A DNA stretch of 64,000 bases from Paragordius varius (lineage: Eukaryota > Nematomorpha): positions 6,014,001 to 6,078,000 of the forward strand of contig OZ176053.1 in the NCBI GenBank assembly GCA_964247055.1. Reading direction: 5' to 3'. Shown piece by piece: positions 29,739 to 39,776 of this stretch (the stretch's first letter is position 1; every line of letters begins with the position of its first letter). Made by a program: the position numbers and the translations under genes. A model generated the notes under the pieces. It was not told the origin of the DNA. It saw nothing but the letters and a program-made list of their open reading frames with translations, and did not search any database.

Positions 29739-32695
29739 ATACCTGGTGCAGGTGAGGACGATTTGCGCAAATAACTCCCTCCAGCTTCTTTGTCAGGAAA
29801 CCCGTTGCGCCTTCAATGGTCGCCAAAAATTTGGCCAACGCTTCACCCTCTTCAGCAGCAAAGCAGATGGTATGTCTGGAGGTGTTGGATTCTTGGTAAG
29901 GCGCAATATTCTGAGGCGGGTTACTAACTTTATGCCGCATTCACATAGATTGGCCGGACTTCACATAAAAATCAGCACTAAATGTTATACGCTTATTAGC
30001 GCCTACGGCCCTCATGATATATCAGAATACCTGAATTTTTGAATGATCTAGGAACCATTCTGGATTCGGTTCCGGCACGGAATCGCCTTCTGATTTTTGG
30101 TGATATGAACTGCAGGGTGGGAAGAAACATATCTTTGTGGGCTATTGGAAGACACACTCTTACCACTTCCACCAAGGCAGGTAGACTTCTCGCAACCTTT
30201 TGTGATAATCGTCGTCTATTGATTAATAACACCTTTTTCCCAGATAGCCAACATGGTCCGTACACAAGAATTGCAAGGAATGTGTGCACTTCCCAAATTG
30301 ATTTTGTCATTATACGCGAGAAAGATCTGTCAATGGTGAAGAAAGTTGGCTGCGCGATATACAACGACCTTATCAGCGATCACCTTTTGATCTGCGCTGA
30401 GTTACAGTTGACCTGGGCCGCGCGCCCCTCCATAGGTCCGAAATCGGAGTGGGCCACTGTGCTTGGTGAGCTCTCTTCCAGAACCAGGCGAAGACATGTT
30501 GTCTACGAGGACTGGCTATCTGCTGGGACTAAACGATTTCTCCATGCAATACGAATAAATGTTACACGAGTCGTCGCAGAGCATGGATTAGAGCCAATGC
30601 ATATCGCTTGAAACGCAAGGACAGGCAGGCGTTTGTTTCCCGATATTTCAGCAAACTGGCGGCTAATGAGAAACACTCAAGGGAGCACTATTCAATGATT
30701 CGTTTCCTGCTTCGACGCCCCAGAACCTGTATTAGTCTGCATTCTCATGGCAGGCTGATAATGGATAGCCAGAAAAATGTGATCTCTTTGCACCGACATT
30801 ACACTGATCTGTTGGGGAATAATAAAATGATCCAGGATGACGTTGTCAATGATCATCCGTTCTCATTGAAATTGGATGAAGGAACATTTCGCCTAGGTAG
30901 TGAATTTTTACGAAATTATAAGTGCCCAGGGCCAGACCGCAGCGCGGCAGATGCCTGGAAGAAGGAAATACATTGGTGCACTGACAACATCTTACCTATC
31001 ATCAATAGTTGGCTAGAACGTGGCACACTGATGAGGAATGGGTGGAATGCGAGATAATTAATATCGGAAAACAAGATAATCCAGGCACCCCTAATGATTA
31101 CAGGGGTATAGCCCTGGAATTACAGTGTACAAGGTTTTGGCCAACATTGCCCTGTCTAGACTGCAGTCCTTTGATGATGAACTCCATCCAATCTGCGGTT
31201 TTAGGCGGGGAAGGGGAACGATGGATTTATTCTGTTCTTTGGTAATTTTCATCGAGAAAAGCAGGCGACATAAGCACCCGCTCTACTTGGGATTTGTGGA
31301 TATAGCCAAGGCATTCGATAAACTGGATAGGAAGCATGTCATGCGCTTGCTGAAGAGGGTTGATATGGAGGAAAACTTCAAGAACTTTATACCTCACTTG
31401 ATAGTCCGTACGCGTAGTCAGGTGGCAGTTGAAACCACCCGTTCGGCTTACATCTATTCAGAATGAAACCTGAAGCAAGGATGCCCTCTGTCCCCAAAAC
31501 TCTTTAACTTAGCTATGGACTCAATAGTACGGAAGGTATACGCGAGCTTTCCCAATGTCTTTTTCCAGGTGCTCTGCTATGCAGACGACCTTTGCATCTT
31601 AACGGATACGGAGCAGAACCTAGGGCAGGCCCTAGATCAGCTGGAATCTGAATTGACGCCTATATTGGCCTAAATAAAAATTACGAAAAGTCAAAAGTGA
31701 TGATAATAGGTGGGTCTGATGCGAGGATGTTCAAAACTGTTGGAGGGGAGCTGGAAGTTGTGGAGTCCTTTCGATACCTGGGAGTTATGGTGGACAAAAA
31801 CGGATGCGCTCTTAACTCACCTCTACTCAGACTTCATTCCGCAAAGCTTATCTTCGACGGATTACATTGTTAGTGGCGCTCGAAAGAGGTTGGTCAAAGG
31901 CTGAAGTTGAAAATATTTAAAAGTCTAATCCTCCCTGGAATTCTATATGGTTTGTCGGTGTGGCCAAATTCTGTCAAACATACACGCAAGGCTCAGGTAT
32001 TTGTAAATAAATCGCTAAGAGTCATCACAGGCGACATTTACTCCAGGAAAACGGTGCCAACTAGCCACTTATAAGCTTCATCTAAAAACCGATACCTTGC
32101 CTTTAGTGCTGGGAATACCATTGTCAAGTCTGAATGTGGTAGTCCACCAGCTACGCCATAACGAAATGAGTCCGCTTAAGGCGGCACTGGAATGGAAACT
32201 GAATGGCCGCCCTATTGGAAGTATAAAAAAATGGCTGGACGCATGTGTGTTTTCTTGCAGCGTGTGGGCCTTGCGGAGTCAGACTTTGTAACACTAGTGC
32301 TGAACGGAGGTTGGAAGGATAAAGTGCCCAGATTAAGAGAGCGTTGTTAAAGGAAGAGGAGAGGATACACTACGCCAAACGGCAACGTCGACGCGAGCGC
32401 CGGCTTCAAAAACTACCTGCGAAAAGGGCTAATCCGGTGGGGGACAGTCTGTGGTTGTCTGTGACCTTAAATACTTTATTAGGGGGTAAATTACATATTT
32501 AATATTACTATTATTATCGTTCTTAATTTATCTGTCGTACTACATGTTTACTCTATATACCTATACAAACATCCAGCAATGAAATGGCGCCCCCTGCCCT
32601 GAAGCGTGTAAAAGCGCAGGAAGGCGGTAAGGGTCGTCCTGTGTGGATAGTGGCGGTTGGAACCATGCCTGCCACACCCTTTTCTGGATACCTGG
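29739..32695 (+). mobile_element. G+C-rich APE/RT LINE, nearly full length but broken
   Basis: Endonuclease domain: GGVGFLVRRNILRRV, LLIFGDMNCRVGRN and CTSQIDFVIIRE (about 29870-30320), then ISDHLLICAEL. Reverse transcriptase: NDYRGIALELQ (about 31092), YKVLANIALSRLQS, ICGFRRGRGTMDLF, LGFVDIAKAFDKLDR (about 31288-31332), GCPLSPKLFNLAMD and the catalytic YADD (about 31578). The layout fits RTE/CR1-like elements; the clade is not certain. The frame changes at roughly 30040, 30608, 31050-31125, 31470 and 31700 and later, so it is inactive. About half the bases are G+C, against about a quarter around it. ATACCTGG occurs at 29739-29746 and again at 32688-32695, a possible 8-bp target duplication. 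Confidence 0.85.
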
Positions 32696-32699
32696 ATAT

Positions 32700-33593
32700 A
32701 ACATTTATAATATTTTACTATATTTATAGTTATAAGTACTGTAAAGTAGAGCCCTGCAAAACTTTTGGCATATCAACATGTTTGTGGTTTTACTTTCTAT
32801 CCAATGAAAACCGCGCTAGATCATTTTTATTTCATGCTCTATAGCAGGTGATTTTATGTGTCTCAAAAAAATTAAAAAATTATTGAAAGAGAAAATAAGC
32901 CGGTTTTTGTTCAAATATATCGCGATAATGCAGATTATAAAAATCTTTATATTATTTTAAAATTCGGATTTCATTTAAACGGTGAATTCCAAATATCTTT
33001 TCGAATAAATAGAAATTTTAAATATGCCACGTAAAATATAACCACTTATTTTTTAAAGCGACTTCATATTTACGAAACTAGGTAGGTGTTATTGTTTTAG
33101 AATTTTATGTCACCCTTGATATCATTTAATTGTAAGAAACAGCCAGCGGTTCCGGTTTTCAGTATAATAACCATTTTGGTTCCAGTCGAGTCTATTTCCC
33201 CCGGTGAGAAACCCTGGTTTTACAACTTACTAATCATTTAAAAGGGTTACAGCTATTGCATTTTTTAGCCCCCAATATGTAAAATATGGGAGTAATGAAT
33301 GCTATTTTGATTTTAGTTTGGATTATTTTTTCTATAACATTCCTTGTTTTTAATGTGATTTTTAAAGCGTACGAAAATAGTAAAATTAACCTAGTATATA
33401 GTTGAAAAAGCATTTTGTGCAAAAACAGGAATTTTAATTGGGAATTGACAATTATAACATTCTTATATTATCATTTGTTAGTAGAAAAATATTTTTATGA
33501 CATAATTAATATAAAAATATTAAACATTAAATTCCAACATTTTAATATCGAATTTACTATGATTACAATATACCGTAGGTTATCTAACCTTAT
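32700..33593. other. No gene seen; possible hAT-type remnant
   Basis: GAGCCCTGCAAAAC near 32746 and, inverted, CCAGGGTTTCTCACCGGGGG near 33200-33220 with GGTTCC-rich flanking text recall the ends of the element at 20271, but they do not pair well. The rest is plain AT-rich sequence. Confidence 0.35.
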
Positions 33594-33601
33594 GTTATAA
33601 T

Positions 33602-34959
33602 TAGGGTTGGGATTTTGACCCCCTTTTTTTGAAAAAGGCGACCTAGATCATACCATATGTTATTGCCAATAATAAATAACTACATACATAAATACTTGAT
33701 TAAATCACATAAAAAAGGTTTTTACATAAAGTATATATTTTTTAAAATTATACTTTCACCAATCCTGATAATTTAAATTTCTACAATTGACGGAATCATA
33801 CATAAAGACTTGTAGAAAGTTTCAAATCACAGAAAGCTAAGACTAACGAGAAAATATGAACTTATTAAAACCTATTTATGCTCAATTTAGATTGTTTAAA
33901 AACGAGTCCTTGTCCATGAACTTAACGTTAACTTAGGATGGTTCCTAAATTTTTTATCTTTGAAATTTTTTATACGATTTATTAGATTTAATATATAATC
34001 GTGCTCACTTCATTTAAAATTTCAGTAATCTTAGCGAGTTTAATATATTCTTTGATCAAATTATTTAAAATATGACATTGACATCCATGCCATATTATAT
34101 TAGGATATTCTTTATTAATTATATTTTCAGCAGCCTTCATGTTCGCTGCATTATCGGTCACAATGGCATTAATTTTTTAAATTTATCTTTTATTAGTTCC
34201 ATTATGTTATAGATACATTCGGCAGTTTTACTATGATAAGATGTGTCAATAGTTAATAAAAATGATTTTTGGGATCCTTGACCAATAAATAATATTAATT
34301 TGCCCTACGAATATTGGTAAAGGGATCGACGATTAATGAAATGTTATTTTTACATATTCCAATAACTTCTATTTTTATATCTTCATGACATGAATCTAGT
34401 AATTCATTGGAAATCTGTTTTCTATGAATAGGGTAATTAGGTTTAAAGTATAAATGAAACTCCGTATTTTCAACTATGTTAAGAGTTGAGGATGTAAAAA
34501 TAAATTTTGCTAAATATTTCTGACTAAATTCTCTTAAAAACATAAATTTTAAATACTAAACTTAAAAAATTAAATAATTAGCTTGCTCGAGCATCACCCT
34601 CTGTCATATAATTTATTTCATGAATTTCTTTTAGTGTTTCTTTCGGTTTATATAAATATATATAGTTAATTGCAATTTTTTGCATGTAACTTGATTTTTT
34701 TGATCGAAAAATTTGCACAAAGCTGATTTCATTATGATTTAGGAAGTAAAGAAAAGATGTGTATCATAAAATATTTAAAACAAAATAATACATATATAGA
34801 TAATATAAGGTTTGATTTCCTAAAAATTGTAAAAATAAAAAAAAATAAAAAATTTAAAAAAATAAAAAAAATTGACCTAGGTCATTTTTTTTCGTAGTCA
34901 TGACCATGGTCATGACCTAGGTCATGACCCTAGGTCATTGACTTATGGGCACAACCCTA
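33602..34959 (-). mobile_element. hAT transposon with decayed transposase
   Basis: Ends TAGGGTTGGG and GGGCACAACCCTA are flanked by a perfect 8-bp duplication GTTATAAT (33594-33601 and 34960-34967). Minus-strand transposase pieces: LYFKPNYPIHRKQISNELLD within 34543-34295, the Y-P-RK-LS-LLD block of hAT transposases. Further on (about 34170 to 34040) comes VTDNAANMKAAENII then YPNIIWHGCQCHILNNLI, the hAT DN-A-NM catalytic region and C-H-LNL motif. Stops and frame changes between the pieces make it inactive, and the C-terminal dimerisation domain is not seen. Repeated GGTCATGACC palindromes at the right end match the non-autonomous copy in RCC1L intron 9. Confidence 0.92.
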
Positions 34960-34969
34960 GTTATAATAT

Positions 34970-35330
34970 TCGTTAATACTATGTAAGCATTGAATATCAG
35001 TTAAATCCTGATATGTTTATCGGAATATATAGATCCTGGGTTTTTTAGAGCCAATTACTGTAAAATATAATTTTAAAACCCAACATCCTATAATGCAAGA
35101 ATCAGGGGCCAAAAATAACATTTATTAATGAATTATTAAGATTCTTATGACTTTTTTTGATCTTATGGCTTATTAATCTATGTAAGTGTAACATTAATAA
35201 ATGCCCTACACCAAAGAATCGAAGCGCCCATTACAATGGAAATGTTTTTGGTAGTAATTAAATGCTTAAACCCAAATCAAATATTTAGTAATAATAAATA
35301 AGATGCCAAATTTTATGTTATAAATGTTAT
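34970..35330. other. No gene seen
   Basis: AT-rich sequence flanking the hAT element; nothing recognisable. Confidence 0.5.
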
Positions 35331-35540
35331 TCTGATCGGAACTCCGAAAGTCTCACCTTCCCCTGGGGTTTTTATGGCGATACTAATTAATCAATTGTGG
35401 TTTCTACCCATTAAATGAGATACCATTAGCCCTTTAGGAGAGTCTGTTAGCACCACAAGTTAAACATTGATCATTTCATATTCGTCCTTTAGCCCCTCAA
35501 ATTGGTCCTTGAAAACTAGTTGATGCTAAAACTTTTTAAT
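35331..35540 (-). pseudogene. Minus-strand coding-like island of unknown origin
   Basis: A G+C-richer patch whose minus strand reads in one frame for about 65 codons with two stops: KDQFEGLKDEYEMINV, stop, LVVLTDSPKGLMVSHLMG-RNHN, stop, LISIAIKTPGEGETFGVPIR. GT-AG pairs exist around the stops (GTTTAACTTG...AACAG; GTAGAAACC...ATTAG), but their removal does not keep the frame. This is either a decayed gene or element fragment, or exons I cannot assemble. No family recognised. Confidence 0.3.
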
Positions 35541-35544
35541 TTTG

Positions 35545-36960
35545 CATAATAATTTTTGGTTGCATTTTGGTATTTTTATTTAGCCTAAATTCTTCATATG
35601 TTATACATTTAAAATTCACATTTCATTCAAATACAACTTGGACTCAAACTAATTTTTAACTCCACAATATTTTCAACTTATTAATCCTATTGCAATTTGT
35701 AACCTAGAAAATTTATATATATTAGTTATGAACCATATTAATAATTAAATAATTTCAATAATTGTATAAAAAAATACTGTTCTTGGGTGAAAAATTAATA
35801 TTGATCTAAAAGTTAAGAAAATGGTTGAAAGTAGAAGTTTTGGGCATAATAAAATTTAAAAGGAATTCGAAATGTTTAACGAACTTGAAGTGTTCAAGGA
35901 GAAATTTGAACTTGACAATATTAATATTGAATAATCATTCTCTTGAATTGTAAATGTTTTTTTAAAAATATAAAAATTAAAAACTAGATATGTGTTTTGT
36001 TTAGTCAACAAGGTTCAAATCCGAAAATAATATTTTTAAAGTGAAAAACTATATTTTACACTAATTTTCACAATTTCAAAAACTAAGGTAGATATGAGCA
36101 CATCTATATTTTTTTTCTACCATCGTGGTTTTTCTGTATTCCTAATATTGTCAATAATCATGAAATCGCTGAAAATCCCGTTTCCCTTGATTCTGAGAAA
36201 CCAGATAAAACAGTTATAATAATTGTAATGCTAAGTGTTGGTTATATGCATTCAGTCGTTGAAAAACATAACCGCCATAGAATTGATAATTAAAATTTTG
36301 GTTTTTGTGGGTTTAGTTTTATAAGATTCTCTATTAGAAACTGAAGTTATTATCAAATTGGATTTTTTTGGAATCATTCTTTGTATATTTTATATTTATG
36401 CTATCCGACTCAATAATTAATAAAGTTAATTTAATTCTGGAGACCTTATTGCAGATAAATAACATGGATACTTTAATCCAGCATTGATAACGCTAAACTA
36501 TTTTGTTTCACTATTTAAAGCTTTTAACTAATTCCTTTATTTTTATTGACAAAACGTAAAATTTACCTTAATTAATAATATAAGTTATAATTTTAATTAT
36601 CTCCTAAATTACAAAAATCGTGCTTCTTTTTAATTAAAAAGGGCTAAGTAGCAAGAAACCTTACATTGCATTTATAAGTTTATTAGCCTAAATATGTGGT
36701 AAGTGGTATTGGAAAAGATTTCTAAACAGCCTTTTTTAACCCTTCAGTAAAAAAATAAATTGGAAAGAGTTAGTTTGACAAATGGCGCATAAATGGTTTG
36801 CTTTTTAGCTTTAATCTAATTTTTCATTAATAATGATAAATTTTGTTAACTAATATTGATATATCTTCCTATCAACTAAAATAAGTTCCATCAACAATAT
36901 AAGTAAAATATATAATTTATGCATTATTCAAATAATTCATAGTATAACAATATAATGATT
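35545..36960. other. No gene seen
   Basis: AT-rich sequence up to the 3' end of GPCR 2; no exon, repeat end or RNA gene that I can support. Confidence 0.5.
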
Positions 36961-36962
36961 TT

Positions 36963-38204
36963 TTACAGTTTATTAAATATTTTAATTATGCTATTTTTTA
37001 TATTTGATACTTCCAACATTAAAGATATATAGACTCCAAGGATGGGATTAAGAAATCGAAAAAATTGAACAATAGTTCTTATTTTTGAATTTTTGAAGTT
37101 TTTAAGGTCAAAAAATGCACTTCCAAAGTACAAAACGCACACGATGAGAGGCATATTGAAAATGATAAGAGCTATACTTTGGGATATTAGAAAAATACGA
37201 TATCTTTTTAGGATCCGTAATTTTTGATTGACCTTTTTTTCCGTTGATAATTGTTCTTTTACCGACACACTCCTGGTTAATGTATCTTTGTTTGACATGT
37301 TTATCGTGTTTAACAGTTCTTTCTGATTTTTCAACGGGAATATTTTATTAAAATACCGACACGAGATGGTTAAATCTCGATGGAGCGATGATACGTTTAA
37401 AACATTTCTGTATTTTGATAAATAGCAATGGGTAAAATTAATTACCATACGTTTTACGGGATTATAAATATTGTTTTTGTAAGTGTGGGCAAATATGTGC
37501 CTACAAGGCGACGATACCGATTTGGAAATAAGGTAGCTATTACAAAGCATAGTTACACAGAATGGTATGATAAAGTATACAACGATTAATGAGATATCGT
37601 AAATCACGATCCAAGATTCTTTCACGAAATAAACGGTATAGTATTGAACAAGATGATGCGTATTATTACTTACGTACCACTTTTCAGCCATTTGATATCG
37701 CCAAACTAGGGGAAGACAAGAAAAAAAGTTAACACTAAAGATGAGGAGACATAGGCTACCTACCGTCTTCGAATTGACATGGCGAATGTATAGAACGGGC
37801 CATTGATAGGCTACTAATCTATCCATTGAAACTAGTGCTGTTATAACATTCGTGTTATTGAGGCCAAACCTTAGGATGACCCAAGACACATGGCTAAAGT
37901 ACCAAATGATCCATCGTGATTGTATGACATACAAAAAATGTGAGTATAGCGTAATAGGATAAAAAATAAAATTGATGCAACTTACCGTATCCGATATTGC
38001 ATTGTAATAAAGATAAATGAAAATGTGAGGATGTCGCGAAGTCTTTGTGACACAGAATAAAAATATGACATTACCTAAAAGACCAAACGAAACGAAAATG
38101 GGTAATACATATTTGAATAAAATTATGTCAATCACATTGAAGCGAAAGTATATTATGCTAGAATTTTGGTCTAAATTATTTGAATAATTTATTAGGCTAT
38201 TCAT
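36963..38204 (-). CDS. Class A GPCR, divergent, intronless
   Basis: 413 residues. The N-terminus has two N-glycosylation sequons (NYS, NSS). TM1 reads LPIFVSFGLLGNVIFLFCV with the GN pair; TM3 ends in SMDRLVAYQWPV, a DRL form of DRY; TM5 includes YFIIPFCVTML with the conserved Pro; TM7 carries FRFLNPILGVYISL, an NPxxxY-like motif. The third loop is long, about 110 residues, and basic. I see no Cys at the TM3 start (VIQSRWIIWYF) and none in loop 2, so the usual extracellular disulphide is absent. The DR-VAYQWP pattern and general layout suggest a peptide-type receptor; ligand unknown. It is on the opposite strand to GPCR 1 and not closely similar to it. Confidence 0.83.
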   Translation of the reverse strand: MNSLINYSNNLDQNSSIIYFRFNVIDIILFKYVLPIFVSFGLLGNVIFLFCVTKTSRHPHIFIYLYYNAISDTVSCINFIFYPITLYSHFLYVIQSRWIIWYFSHVSWVILRFGLNNTNVITALVSMDRLVAYQWPVLYIRHVNSKTVGSLCLLIFSVNFFSCLPLVWRYQMAEKWYVSNNTHHLVQYYTVYFVKESWIVIYDISLIVVYFIIPFCVTMLCNSYLISKSVSSPCRHIFAHTYKNNIYNPVKRMVINFTHCYLSKYRNVLNVSSLHRDLTISCRYFNKIFPLKNQKELLNTINMSNKDTLTRSVSVKEQLSTEKKVNQKLRILKRYRIFLISQSIALIIFNMPLIVCVLYFGSAFFDLKNFKNSKIRTIVQFFRFLNPILGVYISLMLEVSNIKNSIIKIFNKL

Positions 38205-38925
38205 TTAATATACAAAAGCTAGCTAAAAATATTTTTAAATAACAAAATATTATAAGAATACCTACTATATATTTTATAACTGATTACACACAAATACGCT
38301 TATATATAAATTCAATATATCTAATACATTATTTTTAAAAGCTTTTAACATAAACCTGTTTGCGCTGTTTAATAACCTTTATAGTTTTCGGGGCAAATGA
38401 CACCCAATTGTGAAAAGGTAAAATTCCAATACAAATTACCATAAAAAATTGATTAAATGTTTTTTATTTCTTTTATTGATTTTTGATGACTGTATAATTT
38501 GGGTTATTTTATCCTTATAAGGAAGGGAAAACATTAGCAATAATGAAAAACTAATTAATTTATTATAGTTACCATATTTAAAAACCTATTAAATAATTAA
38601 ATTTTTTAAATGTAGGTTTACCTATTGTTTATATAATTTAATTCATTGATTTAACTTTAAAAGCAAATTAAAATCAGTGGGGGAACCCGATGCCACATGA
38701 GATATTAACTAGAGGAATGTCCTCAGGGCTAATGAAAGCAGAAATTTTTTTGAAAATAGAGATCAATATTTCCAGCATTCTATATTATTATTTTAAATTC
38801 AGTTAAATTGGTTAAATAAATGACTCGTTTGTAATAGTTATTGATGGACGGAACTATTCTTTACCATTTGAACCAACTTAAAAGCGCGCAGAATCGCTAT
38901 GGCTAAAACGGCCAAGTAATTATTA
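38205..38925. other. No gene seen
   Basis: AT-rich 5' flank of GPCR 2; no supported feature. Confidence 0.5.
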
Positions 38926-38929
38926 TGCT

Positions 38930-39250
38930 TAAAACTAAATTTCGGTTCACGAATGCAATCATTTTTTAGAACTTTTCTCTACGGGTGTAAAGGTTTGACC
39001 TTAAATAAATCTGACGAACGAATAATAAACTCATTTAAACTTTTGGAGAAAACTCCTGCAAATAAAATTGACGGACAGATAACCAACAACAAAATTTTAA
39101 ATAAAATCAATCCCATATGTCACGGCTTGGAATGTTCATCTGCACTCAATGGAAAAGTCCTTGAAGTAGGGAAAGGTTAGTGGTCCACGTAAAAGGGGAT
39201 GAAGAAAGATAAGTTTGATGGACAAATTTTAAAGAAACTAATGCAACCTT
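38930..39250 (+). mobile_element. LINE remnant, C-terminal RT region
   Basis: The frame at 38953-39180 reads FRTFLYGCKGLTLNKSDERI then INSFKLLEKT and NNKILNKIN. This follows the LYGC-tLTL-DER-I--F--W-----ITN-EIL--IN pattern found after the RT core of many LINEs. No RT core precedes it; it is a short truncated copy. Confidence 0.6.
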
Positions 39251-39585
39251 GGCAGAATTTAATATTATAAAAATCGCAATCTAGGGAGAAGTTTTATTTT
39301 TAATGCAAACGTCGACCTCGACTGTAGCCATCCATCATTCGACATCAGTTGTATAAACACATCGAAATTTGGATTTTAATGTAATTTCCATAGCATAATA
39401 TGCGCTTTTACGAATATGTAATTATTAGAAATAAGCTACATTTAAAAATTTTATAATTAATAATTGAAATCCTCTTAATGTTTTAAACGTGTTATTAGGA
39501 GAATTTAATTTCGGGACTTTAAAAATTTGTCATGTAAAATACCTAAAATTTAATATTTCTGGCATATATTTTTATTATCGTATTC

Positions 39586-39589
<4 letters not shown>

Positions 39590-39640
<51 letters not shown>
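39590..39640. repeat. TA microsatellite
   Basis: About 25 TA units, ending roughly 137 bp before the start codon of the next gene. Confidence 0.95.
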
Positions 39641-39641
<1 letters not shown>

Positions 39642-39776
39642 CAATTATAAAATTTGTAATATGTCAAAAAAATATATGAGAGAAGATTAAATAAATTTAA
39701 ATTTATCTTTAATCTACTAATTATCCATTATTTTTGAATCGTCTGATATTAATTTCTTTAAGCAGACGTTTAATAT

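Noticed and set aside
32740-33220. A third hAT family element
   Set aside because: CCCTG- and GGTTCC-rich ends are present, but the ends do not pair well and no 8-bp duplication was found.
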